DNA of 64,000 nucleotides. Source: an uncultured Collinsella sp. GTDB taxonomy: Bacteria > Actinomycetota > Coriobacteriia > Coriobacteriales > Coriobacteriaceae. The notes under the pieces were generated by a model. It worked only from the letters and a program-made list of their open reading frames with translations. It was not told the DNA's origin and did not search any database. Location: NCBI GenBank assembly GCA_900549715.1, contig URPK01000009.1:1-64000 (forward strand), given 5' to 3'. Numbering within the stretch: the first letter of the stretch is position 1; every line of letters starts with the position of its first letter. Made by a program: the position numbers and the translations under genes. Positions 7,327 to 14,570 of the stretch are shown in pieces.

Positions 7327-8493
7327 TTAAGCGGTGAAGGGGTGAATCGTCACGCCCTTGACCACGCGGTTGACCGTGCCGGTGGGGCTCGGCGTATCGG
7401 GCGTGTTGCCCACGCGCACGGAGTTGAGCAGGCTGATAGCCTGGGCAAACATCACGAACGGCAGGGCAAGGTAGCCCTCGGGAAGCGCCTCGTAGCCCTT
7501 AAAGGTAAAGGACTCGCCCTCGTAGACGGTAGCGCCATCCTGCTGAACGGCAACGGTGTGCTGAGCGATCTTGTCGCCACCGATCTCGTTGAGGATGTCG
7601 ATGTCGTACTGACGGGTGTAGGCGTCGTTGTTGACGAACACGAAGACGAGCGTCTTATCGTCGACGAAGGACTTAGGTCCGTGACGATAGCCCATGGAGG
7701 TGTCGTAGGAAGTAGCGACCAGACCGTGAGCGAGCTCGAGGATCTTGAGCTGGCTCTCCTGGGCAAGGCCACCGAAGGAGCCAGAACCCAAGTAGGTCAC
7801 GCGGTTGAAGTCGCCAGCGAGGTAATCGGCAACCTCGGACTCGCGAGCGATAACCTCCTCGCCCATCTTGGCGATGGTCTCGACCCACTCGGCCTTCTGC
7901 TCGTCAGAGGCAGTGTCGAAAATAAGGGTGGAGAGCAGGGTCATGCAGGTGTAGGAACCGGTCATGGCGAAGCCCTTGTCGTTGGCGCGCGGGATGAGCA
8001 GCGTCAGCGCGTTGGGATCATCGGCGGACTCGACGGCAAGCTTGCCCTCGGGAGCGCAGGTGATGTTGAGGAACTTGACGTTGTGGACGAGCTCCTTGGC
8101 GACGGCAACGGCGGCAAGGCTCTCGGGGCTGTTGCCAGAGCGGGCAAAGGAAACCACGAGCGTGGGATCCTCGGCGCGCAGGAAGTCGCGCGGAGCGCTC
8201 ACGATGTCGGTCGTGGCGATGGGCTTAAAGTCGTAGAGATCAGTGTTGCCAGCGTGACGCAGGTACGGGGCGCAGGTATCGCCAACGTAGTCAGACGTAC
8301 CGGCACCGGTGAAGACAACGGACAGACGGCCCTCGCCCATAGCGCGAGCCTCGGCCAGAAAGGCCTCGATGGCCTCCTTGTTCTCGCGATAGATGTTGAG
8401 CGTATCACGCCAAAGCTCGGGCTGCTGAGCAATCTCGGCCGTGGTGATCTGGGCGCCGAGCTCGGTGAGCTCCTCGACACTCTTCTCGAACAT
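7327..8493 (-). CDS. agaS: SIS-domain galactosamine-6-phosphate deaminase/isomerase
   Basis: This 388-residue protein has two SIS (sugar isomerase) domains. The first shows VVFTGAGTSDYVGD (about residues 60-73) and the phosphate-binding SFARSGNSPES (115-125). The second shows TYLGSGSFGGLAQESQLKIL and the region HGPKSFVDDKTL. Length and the GYRHGPKSF motif match AgaS, which converts galactosamine 6-phosphate to tagatose 6-phosphate and ammonia; glucosamine-6-P deaminases of the same fold are the alternative. It is preceded by a TATAAT promoter and a palindrome shared with the PTS operon, so both are probably controlled by the GntR protein encoded just upstream. Confidence 0.88.
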   Translation of the reverse strand: MFEKSVEELTELGAQITTAEIAQQPELWRDTLNIYRENKEAIEAFLAEARAMGEGRLSVVFTGAGTSDYVGDTCAPYLRHAGNTDLYDFKPIATTDIVSAPRDFLRAEDPTLVVSFARSGNSPESLAAVAVAKELVHNVKFLNITCAPEGKLAVESADDPNALTLLIPRANDKGFAMTGSYTCMTLLSTLIFDTASDEQKAEWVETIAKMGEEVIARESEVADYLAGDFNRVTYLGSGSFGGLAQESQLKILELAHGLVATSYDTSMGYRHGPKSFVDDKTLVFVFVNNDAYTRQYDIDILNEIGGDKIAQHTVAVQQDGATVYEGESFTFKGYEALPEGYLALPFVMFAQAISLLNSVRVGNTPDTPSPTGTVNRVVKGVTIHPFTA

Positions 8494-8532
8494 TTCTAAT
8501 ACCTCTCTCTAGAAGTAATCCTCTGACGTGCA

Positions 8533-8538
8533 ATTATA
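8533..8538 (-). promoter_or_regulatory. -10 element of the agaS promoter
   Basis: On the - strand TATAAT occurs 40 bases before the agaS ATG. No good -35 is found at 17 bases; that position is covered by the operator-like palindrome 8555-8568. Confidence 0.6.
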
Positions 8539-8554
8539 CACTTCGGTTGGTTAT

Positions 8555-8568
8555 CTGGTAGTAACCAG
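8555..8568. promoter_or_regulatory. Putative GntR operator at agaS
   Basis: CTGGTAGTAACCAG has perfect 5-bp inverted arms (CTGGT/ACCAG) around AGTA. Thirteen of its bases recur at 12848-12860 near the PTS operon promoter, and the GntR/UTRA gene is adjacent. Binding has not been shown; the assignment is by repetition and position. Confidence 0.6.
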
Positions 8569-8607
8569 TTAAATGCAAAGAATCACCATATGGAAACGAT
8601 GCGGACA

Positions 8608-9339
8608 CTAGTTGCTACGCTGGTGGTAAACCTTGTATTTAAACTGATCGGCACGAGCAACCGAGAGTGTATACTCCACAACCTCGTTTGACTCGTTATA
8701 CGTAGTCCTGACCAAATCGAGCACAGGCGAGCCCTCGACAATTCCCAAAAGGTGGGCATCGGTGGGACGGGCTATGCTCGCATAGAACTCCTCTTCGGCC
8801 ACGCGTATCTTTTGCTGAAAGTCTTGCTCAATCACATCGTAAAGCGGCTTACGCTCCAGCAGCGGTCGTTTTAAGGACAGAAATTGACGAACCGGTAGAT
8901 AGCTGCGTTCGACCATCATGGGCATGTTGTCGGCAGAACGAAGGCGCTTAAGCTTAAAAATGCGATCACCGATACGTAATCCCATATGCTCGGCCAGATT
9001 CTTATCGGCCTCCATCTCGCAAAAATCGAGAATCGTGGTCTCGGGGTCGCGACCCATCGCGCGCATCTGCTCGGTAAAGCTGTAGGACTGCATAAGATTG
9101 GTTGCCTTTGCCGAACGGTCGGTCACAAAGGTACCGCGACCGTGCTGCCGAACCACCAGTCCTAAACGCTCCAGTTCCTGCAGAGCCAGGCGTACCGTAG
9201 TGCGCGAGAGACCATAGCGCTCCGAAAGTTCGCGCTCGGAAGGAATCATGTCACCGGCGCGATATTCATGGTCAATCTTTTCGGTCAGAATATCGACCAG
9301 CTGATCGTACAGCGGTTGCTTACGCGCTCCGATCGCCAT
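8608..9339 (-). CDS. GntR-family transcriptional regulator (HutC/UTRA subfamily)
   Basis: This 243-residue regulator has an N-terminal winged helix (about 10-75; LSERYGLSRTTVRLALQELE, then GRGTFV wing) and a C-terminal UTRA ligand domain with VERSYLPVRQF, and LLGIVEGSPVLDLVRTTYN near residues 195-215. UTRA regulators typically sense a phosphorylated sugar and are relieved from DNA by it. It sits between the PTS operon terminator and agaS, on the same strand, which makes it the likely controller of both. The CTGGTAGTAACCA repeats at 8555 and 12848 are its best operator candidates. Likely effector: an amino-sugar 6-phosphate (inference). Confidence 0.9.
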   Translation of the reverse strand: MAIGARKQPLYDQLVDILTEKIDHEYRAGDMIPSERELSERYGLSRTTVRLALQELERLGLVVRQHGRGTFVTDRSAKATNLMQSYSFTEQMRAMGRDPETTILDFCEMEADKNLAEHMGLRIGDRIFKLKRLRSADNMPMMVERSYLPVRQFLSLKRPLLERKPLYDVIEQDFQQKIRVAEEEFYASIARPTDAHLLGIVEGSPVLDLVRTTYNESNEVVEYTLSVARADQFKYKVYHQRSN

Positions 9340-9425
9340 CCTATCCTCCCTTTTGCTCGAATTCGGCTAACTACCTAGGGTGTTAAGCATTATCAGTCCG
9401 CAACACCTGAATCATCAAGAAAACA

Positions 9426-9459
9426 AAAGCCGCGCGCTCTTTCGAGCACGCGGCTTTTA
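9426..9459. terminator. Rho-independent terminator of the PTS operon
   Basis: AAAAGCCGCG...CGCGGCTTTT type hairpin with GAGC/GCTC extension and a TTTC loop; A- and T-runs on either side allow termination in both directions. It lies 66 bases past the IID stop and 87 bases before the GntR start. Confidence 0.85.
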
Positions 9460-9524
9460 ACATACACATGGCTTAAGGGGTCGGGGTGTGAGCCGCGTAG
9501 GGACACACCCCTCAAGCTAGAGCC

Positions 9525-10607
9525 TTACCAGATGCTCGGCCAGAGACCAAGCGGGCCAGCGCCCAGGATGCCCAGGACGAAGAGCAGCAGAATGCCCTTG
9601 GTCGGGGTCCAGCTGTGCTTAGCGAACATGTAGTAAAGCAGCAGCGTAAGCATAAGCGGGACGAGCTTCGGGACGATGGTGTTGAGGGTGTCGGCAACGG
9701 AGAAGTTGACCGGATCCTCGGTGACGGTGCCGTAGGTAACGGACTCCATGCCGTTGCCCAGATCGGTGACGCCGCACTCGACAGCGTTGCCGTCGGCATC
9801 GGAAGCGGTGAGGGCGTTGCCGTCCTCATCGGTCATGGCGATGGTACCGGCCTCAGCGGTCTCGGTATCGATGCCCTCCATACCGGTGAAGTTCTCGGCC
9901 TCCTTCTCGGAGACGATCACGGTAGTAGCGGAGAGGCCACGGGTGGTGCCGTTGGGGATCTGGAGGTTGATCTGGGTGCCACCCATGGTGACGACCAGGC
10001 AACCGACGACGAAGACGCCCATGATGGAAGCGGCACGCGTGAAGGCCTGCATGTTGGCAGTCAGAGCGTCAATAGCGCTGGTGCCAAGCTTGTAGGACCA
10101 GTTCATGAGCCAGAAGCGCAGAGCGAACTGGACGACGTTGAAGATCACCAGGAAGATGATCGGCGCAGCGGCGTTGCCGTTGATGGCCATGTTGGAGGTG
10201 ATGCCGGCCGTGATAGGCACGAGCGTCAGCCAGAACAGGGCGTCACCGATACCACCGAGCGGGCCCATTGCGGCGACGCGGACGGCGCGGATCGTGGGGA
10301 TGTCAACCTTGTTCTGCTCGAGCGAAAGCACGATACCCATAACAAAGGTGACGAGGAACGGGTGGGTGTTGAAGAACTCCAGGTTGTGGCTCATGGAAGC
10401 CGCGAGGTCGTTCTTGTTGGTGTGGATCTTCTCCAGACCGGGGATGATGGAGTAGAGCCAACCGGCGGCCTGCATACGCTCGTAGTTGAACGAGGCCTGC
10501 AGGAAGCAGGAGCGCCAAGCCATCTTGTTGAGGGTCTTCTGGTCGAGCTGCGGAGCAGGAGTGAGATCCTCGTAGTGCTCCGGGATCACATACTCATTAG
10601 ATGCCAT
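9525..10607 (-). CDS. PTS mannose-family IID component with an enlarged extracytoplasmic loop
   Basis: IID forms the membrane channel together with IIC. The 360-residue product has the IID core: LNKMAWRSCFLQASFNYERM near the N-terminus, MGPLGGIGDALFW around residue 125, then membrane segments and a C-terminal LLLYYMFAKHSW. Between the segment ending LVVTMGGTQINL and the last hydrophobic segments lies an acidic stretch of about 80 residues (TDEDGNALTASDADGN), making the protein 60-80 residues longer than usual IIDs (about 270-300). ATG 10607 is chosen because GGAGGTGA lies just before it; the start overlaps the IIC stop by 11 bases, indicating translational coupling. Confidence 0.9.
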   Translation of the reverse strand: MASNEYVIPEHYEDLTPAPQLDQKTLNKMAWRSCFLQASFNYERMQAAGWLYSIIPGLEKIHTNKNDLAASMSHNLEFFNTHPFLVTFVMGIVLSLEQNKVDIPTIRAVRVAAMGPLGGIGDALFWLTLVPITAGITSNMAINGNAAAPIIFLVIFNVVQFALRFWLMNWSYKLGTSAIDALTANMQAFTRAASIMGVFVVGCLVVTMGGTQINLQIPNGTTRGLSATTVIVSEKEAENFTGMEGIDTETAEAGTIAMTDEDGNALTASDADGNAVECGVTDLGNGMESVTYGTVTEDPVNFSVADTLNTIVPKLVPLMLTLLLYYMFAKHSWTPTKGILLLFVLGILGAGPLGLWPSIW

Positions 10608-11397
10608 CTTCGAAGTCACCTCCGTCAGAAACAGCTGCACCCTTCAGCTCGGTCTGCTGCTGGAAGTCCCAGAAGGCGATGCCGAAGCCGATGAGAGCGA
10701 GGATGAGCAGAGCAGGGGTTGCCAGAGAATCGTTGGCAACGGTGATGAGCGCGAGGCCAAAGCCCATGAGGAAGAAGCCCCACATATCGCGGTTCATCAT
10801 AACCTTGAGCAGGACGGCGAAGCCGACGAAGCGCATCATGCCGCCTGCAGCGGAAAGACCGGTCTGCAGCCAAGTCGGGATGGCGGAAGCGATGGTCTGA
10901 CCGATGGTGGCGCCAGCGATGAAGAACAGGGTGACGACGACGGCGAAGATCAGGCCGAGCAGAGCCATGGCGAAGTAGTTCAGACGCTCGATACCCTTGG
11001 TGTCAGCGTTGTGAGCCATGTTGTCCGCGGAGGACATGAGGGGCGACATAAGCGTGAAGACCAGGGTAACGCCGAGCTGACCAAGCAGAGCGAACGGAAT
11101 GGCGAGGCCGACTGCCGCGTTGGGCTCGAGGCCCGTAGCGATAGCGAGAATGGCTGCCATGATGCCGCCGATGACGGCGTTAGGCGGCTGAGCGCCTCCG
11201 ATCGGCATGTTGCCGATCGTCATGAGCTGATAGGTACCACCCACGAGAAGACCGGTGTTGAGGTCGCCAAGGATAAGACCGATGACGGCGCCGGTGACGA
11301 TGGGCTGATAGAGAGACTCGAGGAAGTTGAACTGGTCGATTGCCGCGACGAACGTGACGATGAAGACCAGAGCGACCTGGATGATCGAGTATTCCAT
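10597..11397 (-). CDS. PTS mannose-family IIC component
   Basis: This 266-residue polytopic membrane protein is the IIC sugar-channel subunit. It contains the family signature region GLILGDLNTGLLVGGTYQLM (around residues 40-59), the GGAQPPNAVIGGIM segment and several Gly/Ala-rich membrane helices, ending in a short cytoplasmic DFQQQTELK tail. It lies between IIB and IID in the usual order of the operon and overlaps the IID start. Clear Shine-Dalgarno AAGGAGG precedes the ATG. Sugar specificity cannot be read directly; the neighbouring AgaS and NagA suggest an N-acetylated or free galactosamine substrate. Confidence 0.92.
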   Translation of the reverse strand: MEYSIIQVALVFIVTFVAAIDQFNFLESLYQPIVTGAVIGLILGDLNTGLLVGGTYQLMTIGNMPIGGAQPPNAVIGGIMAAILAIATGLEPNAAVGLAIPFALLGQLGVTLVFTLMSPLMSSADNMAHNADTKGIERLNYFAMALLGLIFAVVVTLFFIAGATIGQTIASAIPTWLQTGLSAAGGMMRFVGFAVLLKVMMNRDMWGFFLMGFGLALITVANDSLATPALLILALIGFGIAFWDFQQQTELKGAAVSDGGDFEDGI

Positions 11398-11487
11398 CTT
11401 GCTCCTCCTTTCAAAATGTATGTACGCACTTTGGATTTCACGTACAGAATGTCAGGGTTTCATTCCTGACAGCGTTGATCATGAGGA

Positions 11488-11970
11488 TTACGAGAAGAGC
11501 TTGCTCGTGTCCTCAACAGGCGTGCTCGGAACGCGCCTGATCTCCAACTCCACCCCCAATTCCTGCAGCTCTTTAAACGCAGCGACATCCTCGTCGTTAA
11601 CTGCGACGGAGGTGGCGACTTGGCGCTTTCCTTCCGACATGTGCATGTTGCCGATGTTTACCTTCTTTATAGGCACACCGCCCTTGACGAGCGTAAGCAC
11701 GTCTTCCGGTGTTTCGGCCACGATGAAGATCTTCTGGCGCGGGCTCGCCTTGCCAATGACGTCGATGGTCTTCTGCAGGGAGAAGAAACGCGTAGCGACG
11801 CCGGCGGGAGCGGCCATCTTCATGAGGTTCTGGCGCATGGTGTTGGTCGACACATCGTCGTTGGCGACGAGGATGAGGTTGGAGCCCAGGGTGGAGTTCC
11901 ACTGGGTAGCGACCTGACCATGGACCAGTCGGTTATCGATGCGGGTAAGAAGAATGTTGGGTTCTGCCAT
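11488..11970 (-). CDS. PTS mannose-family IIB component
   Basis: This 160-residue cytoplasmic subunit passes phosphate from IIA to the incoming sugar. The active-site loop NRLVHGQVATQW is intact, with the phosphorylated His at residue 17. The rest (LVANDDVSTNTMRQNLMKMA, FFSLQKTIDVI and the FKELQELGVELEIRRVP end) matches the family. It follows YajC and precedes IIC after a 90-base gap. Its paralogue at 673-1155 has replaced the active His by Tyr. GAAAGGAAG lies before the ATG. Confidence 0.93.
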   Translation of the reverse strand: MAEPNILLTRIDNRLVHGQVATQWNSTLGSNLILVANDDVSTNTMRQNLMKMAAPAGVATRFFSLQKTIDVIGKASPRQKIFIVAETPEDVLTLVKGGVPIKKVNIGNMHMSEGKRQVATSVAVNDEDVAAFKELQELGVELEIRRVPSTPVEDTSKLFS

Positions 11971-12006
11971 GTTGATCAGCTTCCTTTCGTTATTTGCTGA
12001 CGACAG

Positions 12007-12288
12007 TTACTTGATCTCCTGAATCGCGTAACGCGAAACATCTACGACGGCACCGGATCGGACTTTAATCTGGACCTTTTCGCCTTCGATGCCCTTGACG
12101 GTTCCGTAGATACCGCCGGCGAAAAGAACCTCCTGACCCGGCTTGAGCTCGGTGTGCAGCTCCTTGAAGTACTTCTGCTTCTTCTTCATGTTGATTTGCG
12201 ACCAGATGGTGTAAATCAAGCCCATGACGACAAGCAGGCCTAAAAGGGCAACCGAGGAGCTCAGGACGTTGGCTCCGAAATCGGCCAT
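12007..12288 (-). CDS. yajC: YajC-family small membrane protein within the PTS operon
   Basis: This 93-residue protein has a single N-terminal membrane helix (VALLGLLVVMGLIYTIW), a basic stretch MKKKQKYFKEL and the YajC C-terminal domain (LKPGQEVLFAGGIYGTVKGI...VDVSRYAIQEI). YajC is normally an accessory of the SecDF translocon. Here it is encoded between IIA and IIB, and its ATG overlaps the IIA stop codon (TAATG), so its synthesis is coupled to the transporter. It may help membrane insertion or assembly of IIC/IID, or be a PTS-dedicated paralogue (inference). Confidence 0.85.
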   Translation of the reverse strand: MADFGANVLSSSVALLGLLVVMGLIYTIWSQINMKKKQKYFKELHTELKPGQEVLFAGGIYGTVKGIEGEKVQIKVRSGAVVDVSRYAIQEIK

Positions 12289-12731
12289 TAGATGCCGTCC
12301 TCGTCGCCGAAGATATCCTCTTCCTCGGAGCCGGCAACGGATGCGACCGTCTGGGCGGTGATGCCCGTCTGGCCAACGGTCACGGCCTGCTCGCCAAGCT
12401 CGGCGAGCGTGGCGTTACCGCGGAGGAACAGAAGCTCAATAACCATGGGAAGGTTGGTGCCAGTCAGAACCTCGACGTTGTCGACATCCTGGGCAATCAT
12501 CATCGACTGATTGAACGGAGTACCACCGAGCAGGTCGGTAAAGACGAGCACGCCATCGCACTCCTCGCGCATGGCGGTAATAGCGGCGCGGAGATCCTCA
12601 CCGTAGGAAGCAGCCTGGTCGCCCTCAAAAGGAACGACGGTAAAAGCGGGCTGGTCGCCGGCAACCATAGCGATAGCACTTGCAAGGCCGGGTGCGAACT
12701 GTCCATGACCGGTAAGAATAAAGCCAACCAT
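12288..12731 (-). CDS. PTS mannose-family IIA component
   Basis: This 147-residue IIA accepts phosphate from HPr. The start MVGFILTGHGQFAPG places the phosphorylated histidine at residue 9, and VLVFTDLLGGTPFNQS at about residues 62-77 is the conserved second part of the active site. The C-terminus is acidic (SEEEDIFGDEDG). It is the first gene of the operon IIA-YajC-IIB-IIC-IID and overlaps YajC by one base. AGGGAA precedes the ATG. The promoter is probably the extended -10 at 12878-12886. Confidence 0.92.
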   Translation of the reverse strand: MVGFILTGHGQFAPGLASAIAMVAGDQPAFTVVPFEGDQAASYGEDLRAAITAMREECDGVLVFTDLLGGTPFNQSMMIAQDVDNVEVLTGTNLPMVIELLFLRGNATLAELGEQAVTVGQTGITAQTVASVAGSEEEDIFGDEDGI

Positions 12732-13289
12732 TCAAATTTCCCTTCCGAAGGTGTGTACGATCTGAGTCCGATGATTTTCGGAAGCCAGCGGGCGCTCGCC
12801 CTTAAAGCTTCTTGGAAAGCGTTCTTTGAGAACCAGTGGTCTCTCAACTGGTAGTAACCACGTGACGTGTTGTTGTCACTATATCACCACAGAAGAGGTT
12901 GCTTTCGTTGATTCATACAGTAAAACGTTTTTGCACCGTTCACGGCGAAAAATCGACCGTTTACCGCTCATTAACACTTCTACCTGCGGTTTTGAAACCG
13001 TTTCGAAATGATTTGACGAAAGATCGGAACTTTTTTCGTGTCTAAACAACGCAGGGTGGCTAAAAATGGCGTGTAGAAAAAATGCAGGTCATTGTGAAGA
13101 TATGTGAATTGGTCTTTTTGACTTAATACCAGTAAGAACCAGTTTAGAAATTATCGGTGAACGGTAGTTTTCGACCGTTCACCGGTTACTTGCAATCGTT
13201 TACGGCCGTTTTCCCGGATGAATTGAGGATACCCGATGAAGCACTTGCACGGGCGCAAGTCCTATCCTAGTGGTTTCGGTAACAAAATG
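12732..13289. promoter_or_regulatory. Long control region of the PTS operon
   Basis: This 560-base, comparatively AT-rich gap contains no credible gene. On the - strand TGATATAGT (12878-12886) is an extended -10 element about 150 bases before the IIA start. A copy of the agaS operator core, CTGGTAGTAACCA, lies just downstream of it at 12848-12860. ACCAGT half-sites occur at 13128-13142. A second motif, ACCGTTCAC or ACCGTTTACC, occurs at 12935 and 12956 and as a perfect 10-bp inverted pair at 13156-13183. This points to at least two regulators. No start site has been mapped. Confidence 0.55.
13156..13183. repeat. Perfect palindrome GGTGAACGGT / ACCGTTCACC
   Basis: Ten-base inverted arms are separated by AGTTTTCG. 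The half-site recurs as direct copies at 12935-12943 and 12956-12965, 21 bases apart (two helical turns). It could be a regulator site or an RNA hairpin; no T-run follows, so it is not a typical terminator. Confidence 0.6.
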
Positions 13290-13319
13290 CCCGCTAGAAC
13301 GTTGTCGTTCTAGCGGGCT
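13290..13319 (-). terminator. Rho-independent terminator
   Basis: GCCCGCTAGAACG-TTGT-CGTTCTAGCGGGC is a perfect 13-bp stem. On the - strand it follows the SurA-like gene by about 40 bases and is trailed by ATTTTG. Confidence 0.85.
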
Positions 13320-13361
13320 TAATCAGGTAGATCGGTTAGCGCGCAGTAGTGCAGACAGATC

Positions 13362-14444
13362 TTACGCAAACAGGCCGTAGATGCTGATGTTGGCCTTGGC
13401 GTAGAGGCCGTTAGCATACTCGGTCCACTTGGAGCTGGCGCTCGAAGCCTGCGAAGAATACTGCTGGTAAGCGGTGTAATAGGCGGTCATGGCCTGCTTA
13501 TAGGTGGCGCTATCGGCGGTAAAGGCATCGTTAGCGAAGGCCTTAGCGTAGGTGCTGTTCTCGTCCTTCCAGGTGCCCTTCGAGCTATCCCACTCGTCAC
13601 CGGCAAGGTTGATGATGTAATCGGCGTAATCCTTGCTCGCGGTGTCCTCGTTGCCGTCAGAAGGCTCGGTCGGAGCGGTCGGCATGCTCGCGGAAGCATC
13701 GCCCACCTTCTTCTTGTAGAGCTTCTGCAGCGTCGCGGACTGACGGACGATCTGCTTGGCCTGGTCCTTGGACACGCCATACTGCTTGGCCATGGTGTCG
13801 TAGTCCGAGGTGCCGATAGAATCCTCGGCGTACTTCTTCATCTCCTTAGAGGAGACGGTAATGCCCTCGTCCTCAGCAGCATCGAGCAGAATCTTGTTGC
13901 GCACGTAAGACAGGATGACGTCGGCAGAGGGGGCGGTGTAGTTGCCGTTGCTATCCTTGACGGTATCGAGGCTGTACTGGCTCTCGATGGCCTCGCGCGC
14001 GGTGATGTCGCTCTTCTTGCCGTTGTAGCTATAGCTTGCCACGGTCGAATCGAGCTGGTCCTCGGTCAGGGTCGACGAACCGACACCCTTGCCGCCAAAG
14101 CCGCCATTGCCAATAAAGAAGCCGACCACCGCAGCGATCACGATAGCGACCACAAAGGCGGCAATCATCGTCTTCTTGTGCTTGGATGCATGGTCGTCCG
14201 CGTCGGAGTCGTCCTCGTCTTGCTCCTCGGGCATGAGGTTCTCGTCGGCGGCGTCCGCGGCGATCTTTGCCTCCAGGCGAGCGTCCTCCTCCTCGGCGGT
14301 CGTGCCGGCAGCAATGTGCTCGGCAGACGTGCCGGCGACCAGGTCGATCTTCTCGTCCTCATCACCGTCGGGGCCTTCGCCGCGCTCGATGATCTGGATG
14401 CCGTCGATCTCGTCCTTCTCGTCCTTCTTTTGAATCAGACCCAT
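13362..14444 (-). CDS. Membrane-anchored SurA-N-like protein
   Basis: The 360-residue product begins with about 90 very acidic cytoplasmic residues, followed by one membrane helix near residues 91-115 (MIAAFVVAIVIAAVVGFFIG). An extracytoplasmic part then carries a SurA/trigger-factor-like helical region: DAAEDEGITVSSKEMKKYAE and QYGVSKDQAKQIVRQSATLQ. There is no recognisable PPIase domain. The C-terminal third is Tyr/Ser/Ala-rich (YKQAMTAYYTAYQQYSSQAS). Such proteins are probably chaperones for exported proteins, but this function is inferred from the helical region only. It stands alone between two hairpins. Confidence 0.7.
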   Translation of the reverse strand: MGLIQKKDEKDEIDGIQIIERGEGPDGDEDEKIDLVAGTSAEHIAAGTTAEEEDARLEAKIAADAADENLMPEEQDEDDSDADDHASKHKKTMIAAFVVAIVIAAVVGFFIGNGGFGGKGVGSSTLTEDQLDSTVASYSYNGKKSDITAREAIESQYSLDTVKDSNGNYTAPSADVILSYVRNKILLDAAEDEGITVSSKEMKKYAEDSIGTSDYDTMAKQYGVSKDQAKQIVRQSATLQKLYKKKVGDASASMPTAPTEPSDGNEDTASKDYADYIINLAGDEWDSSKGTWKDENSTYAKAFANDAFTADSATYKQAMTAYYTAYQQYSSQASSASSKWTEYANGLYAKANISIYGLFA

Positions 14445-14570
14445 ATCAGTTACTCCTTGTTAGGAAACATAGTCCGCAATAGAATACGCCCGACAGAGCG
14501 CCGGGCGTATTGATTCTTAGGTTATACGCAAACACTTAAGTACTATTTAGGCGTTTGCAGCCTGCATGCC

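Noticed and set aside
7342..8499. Long open frame on the + strand opposite agaS (about 385 codons)
   Set aside because: It mirrors the GC-rich codon pattern of agaS, has no Shine-Dalgarno and is Val/Leu/Gly-biased without any family motif.
12815..13015. Catabolite-control (cre-like) sites such as GGAAAGCGTTCTTT and TGAAACCGTTTCGA
   Set aside because: They match the Firmicutes consensus only in part, and Coriobacteriia need not use CcpA; not listed as a feature.
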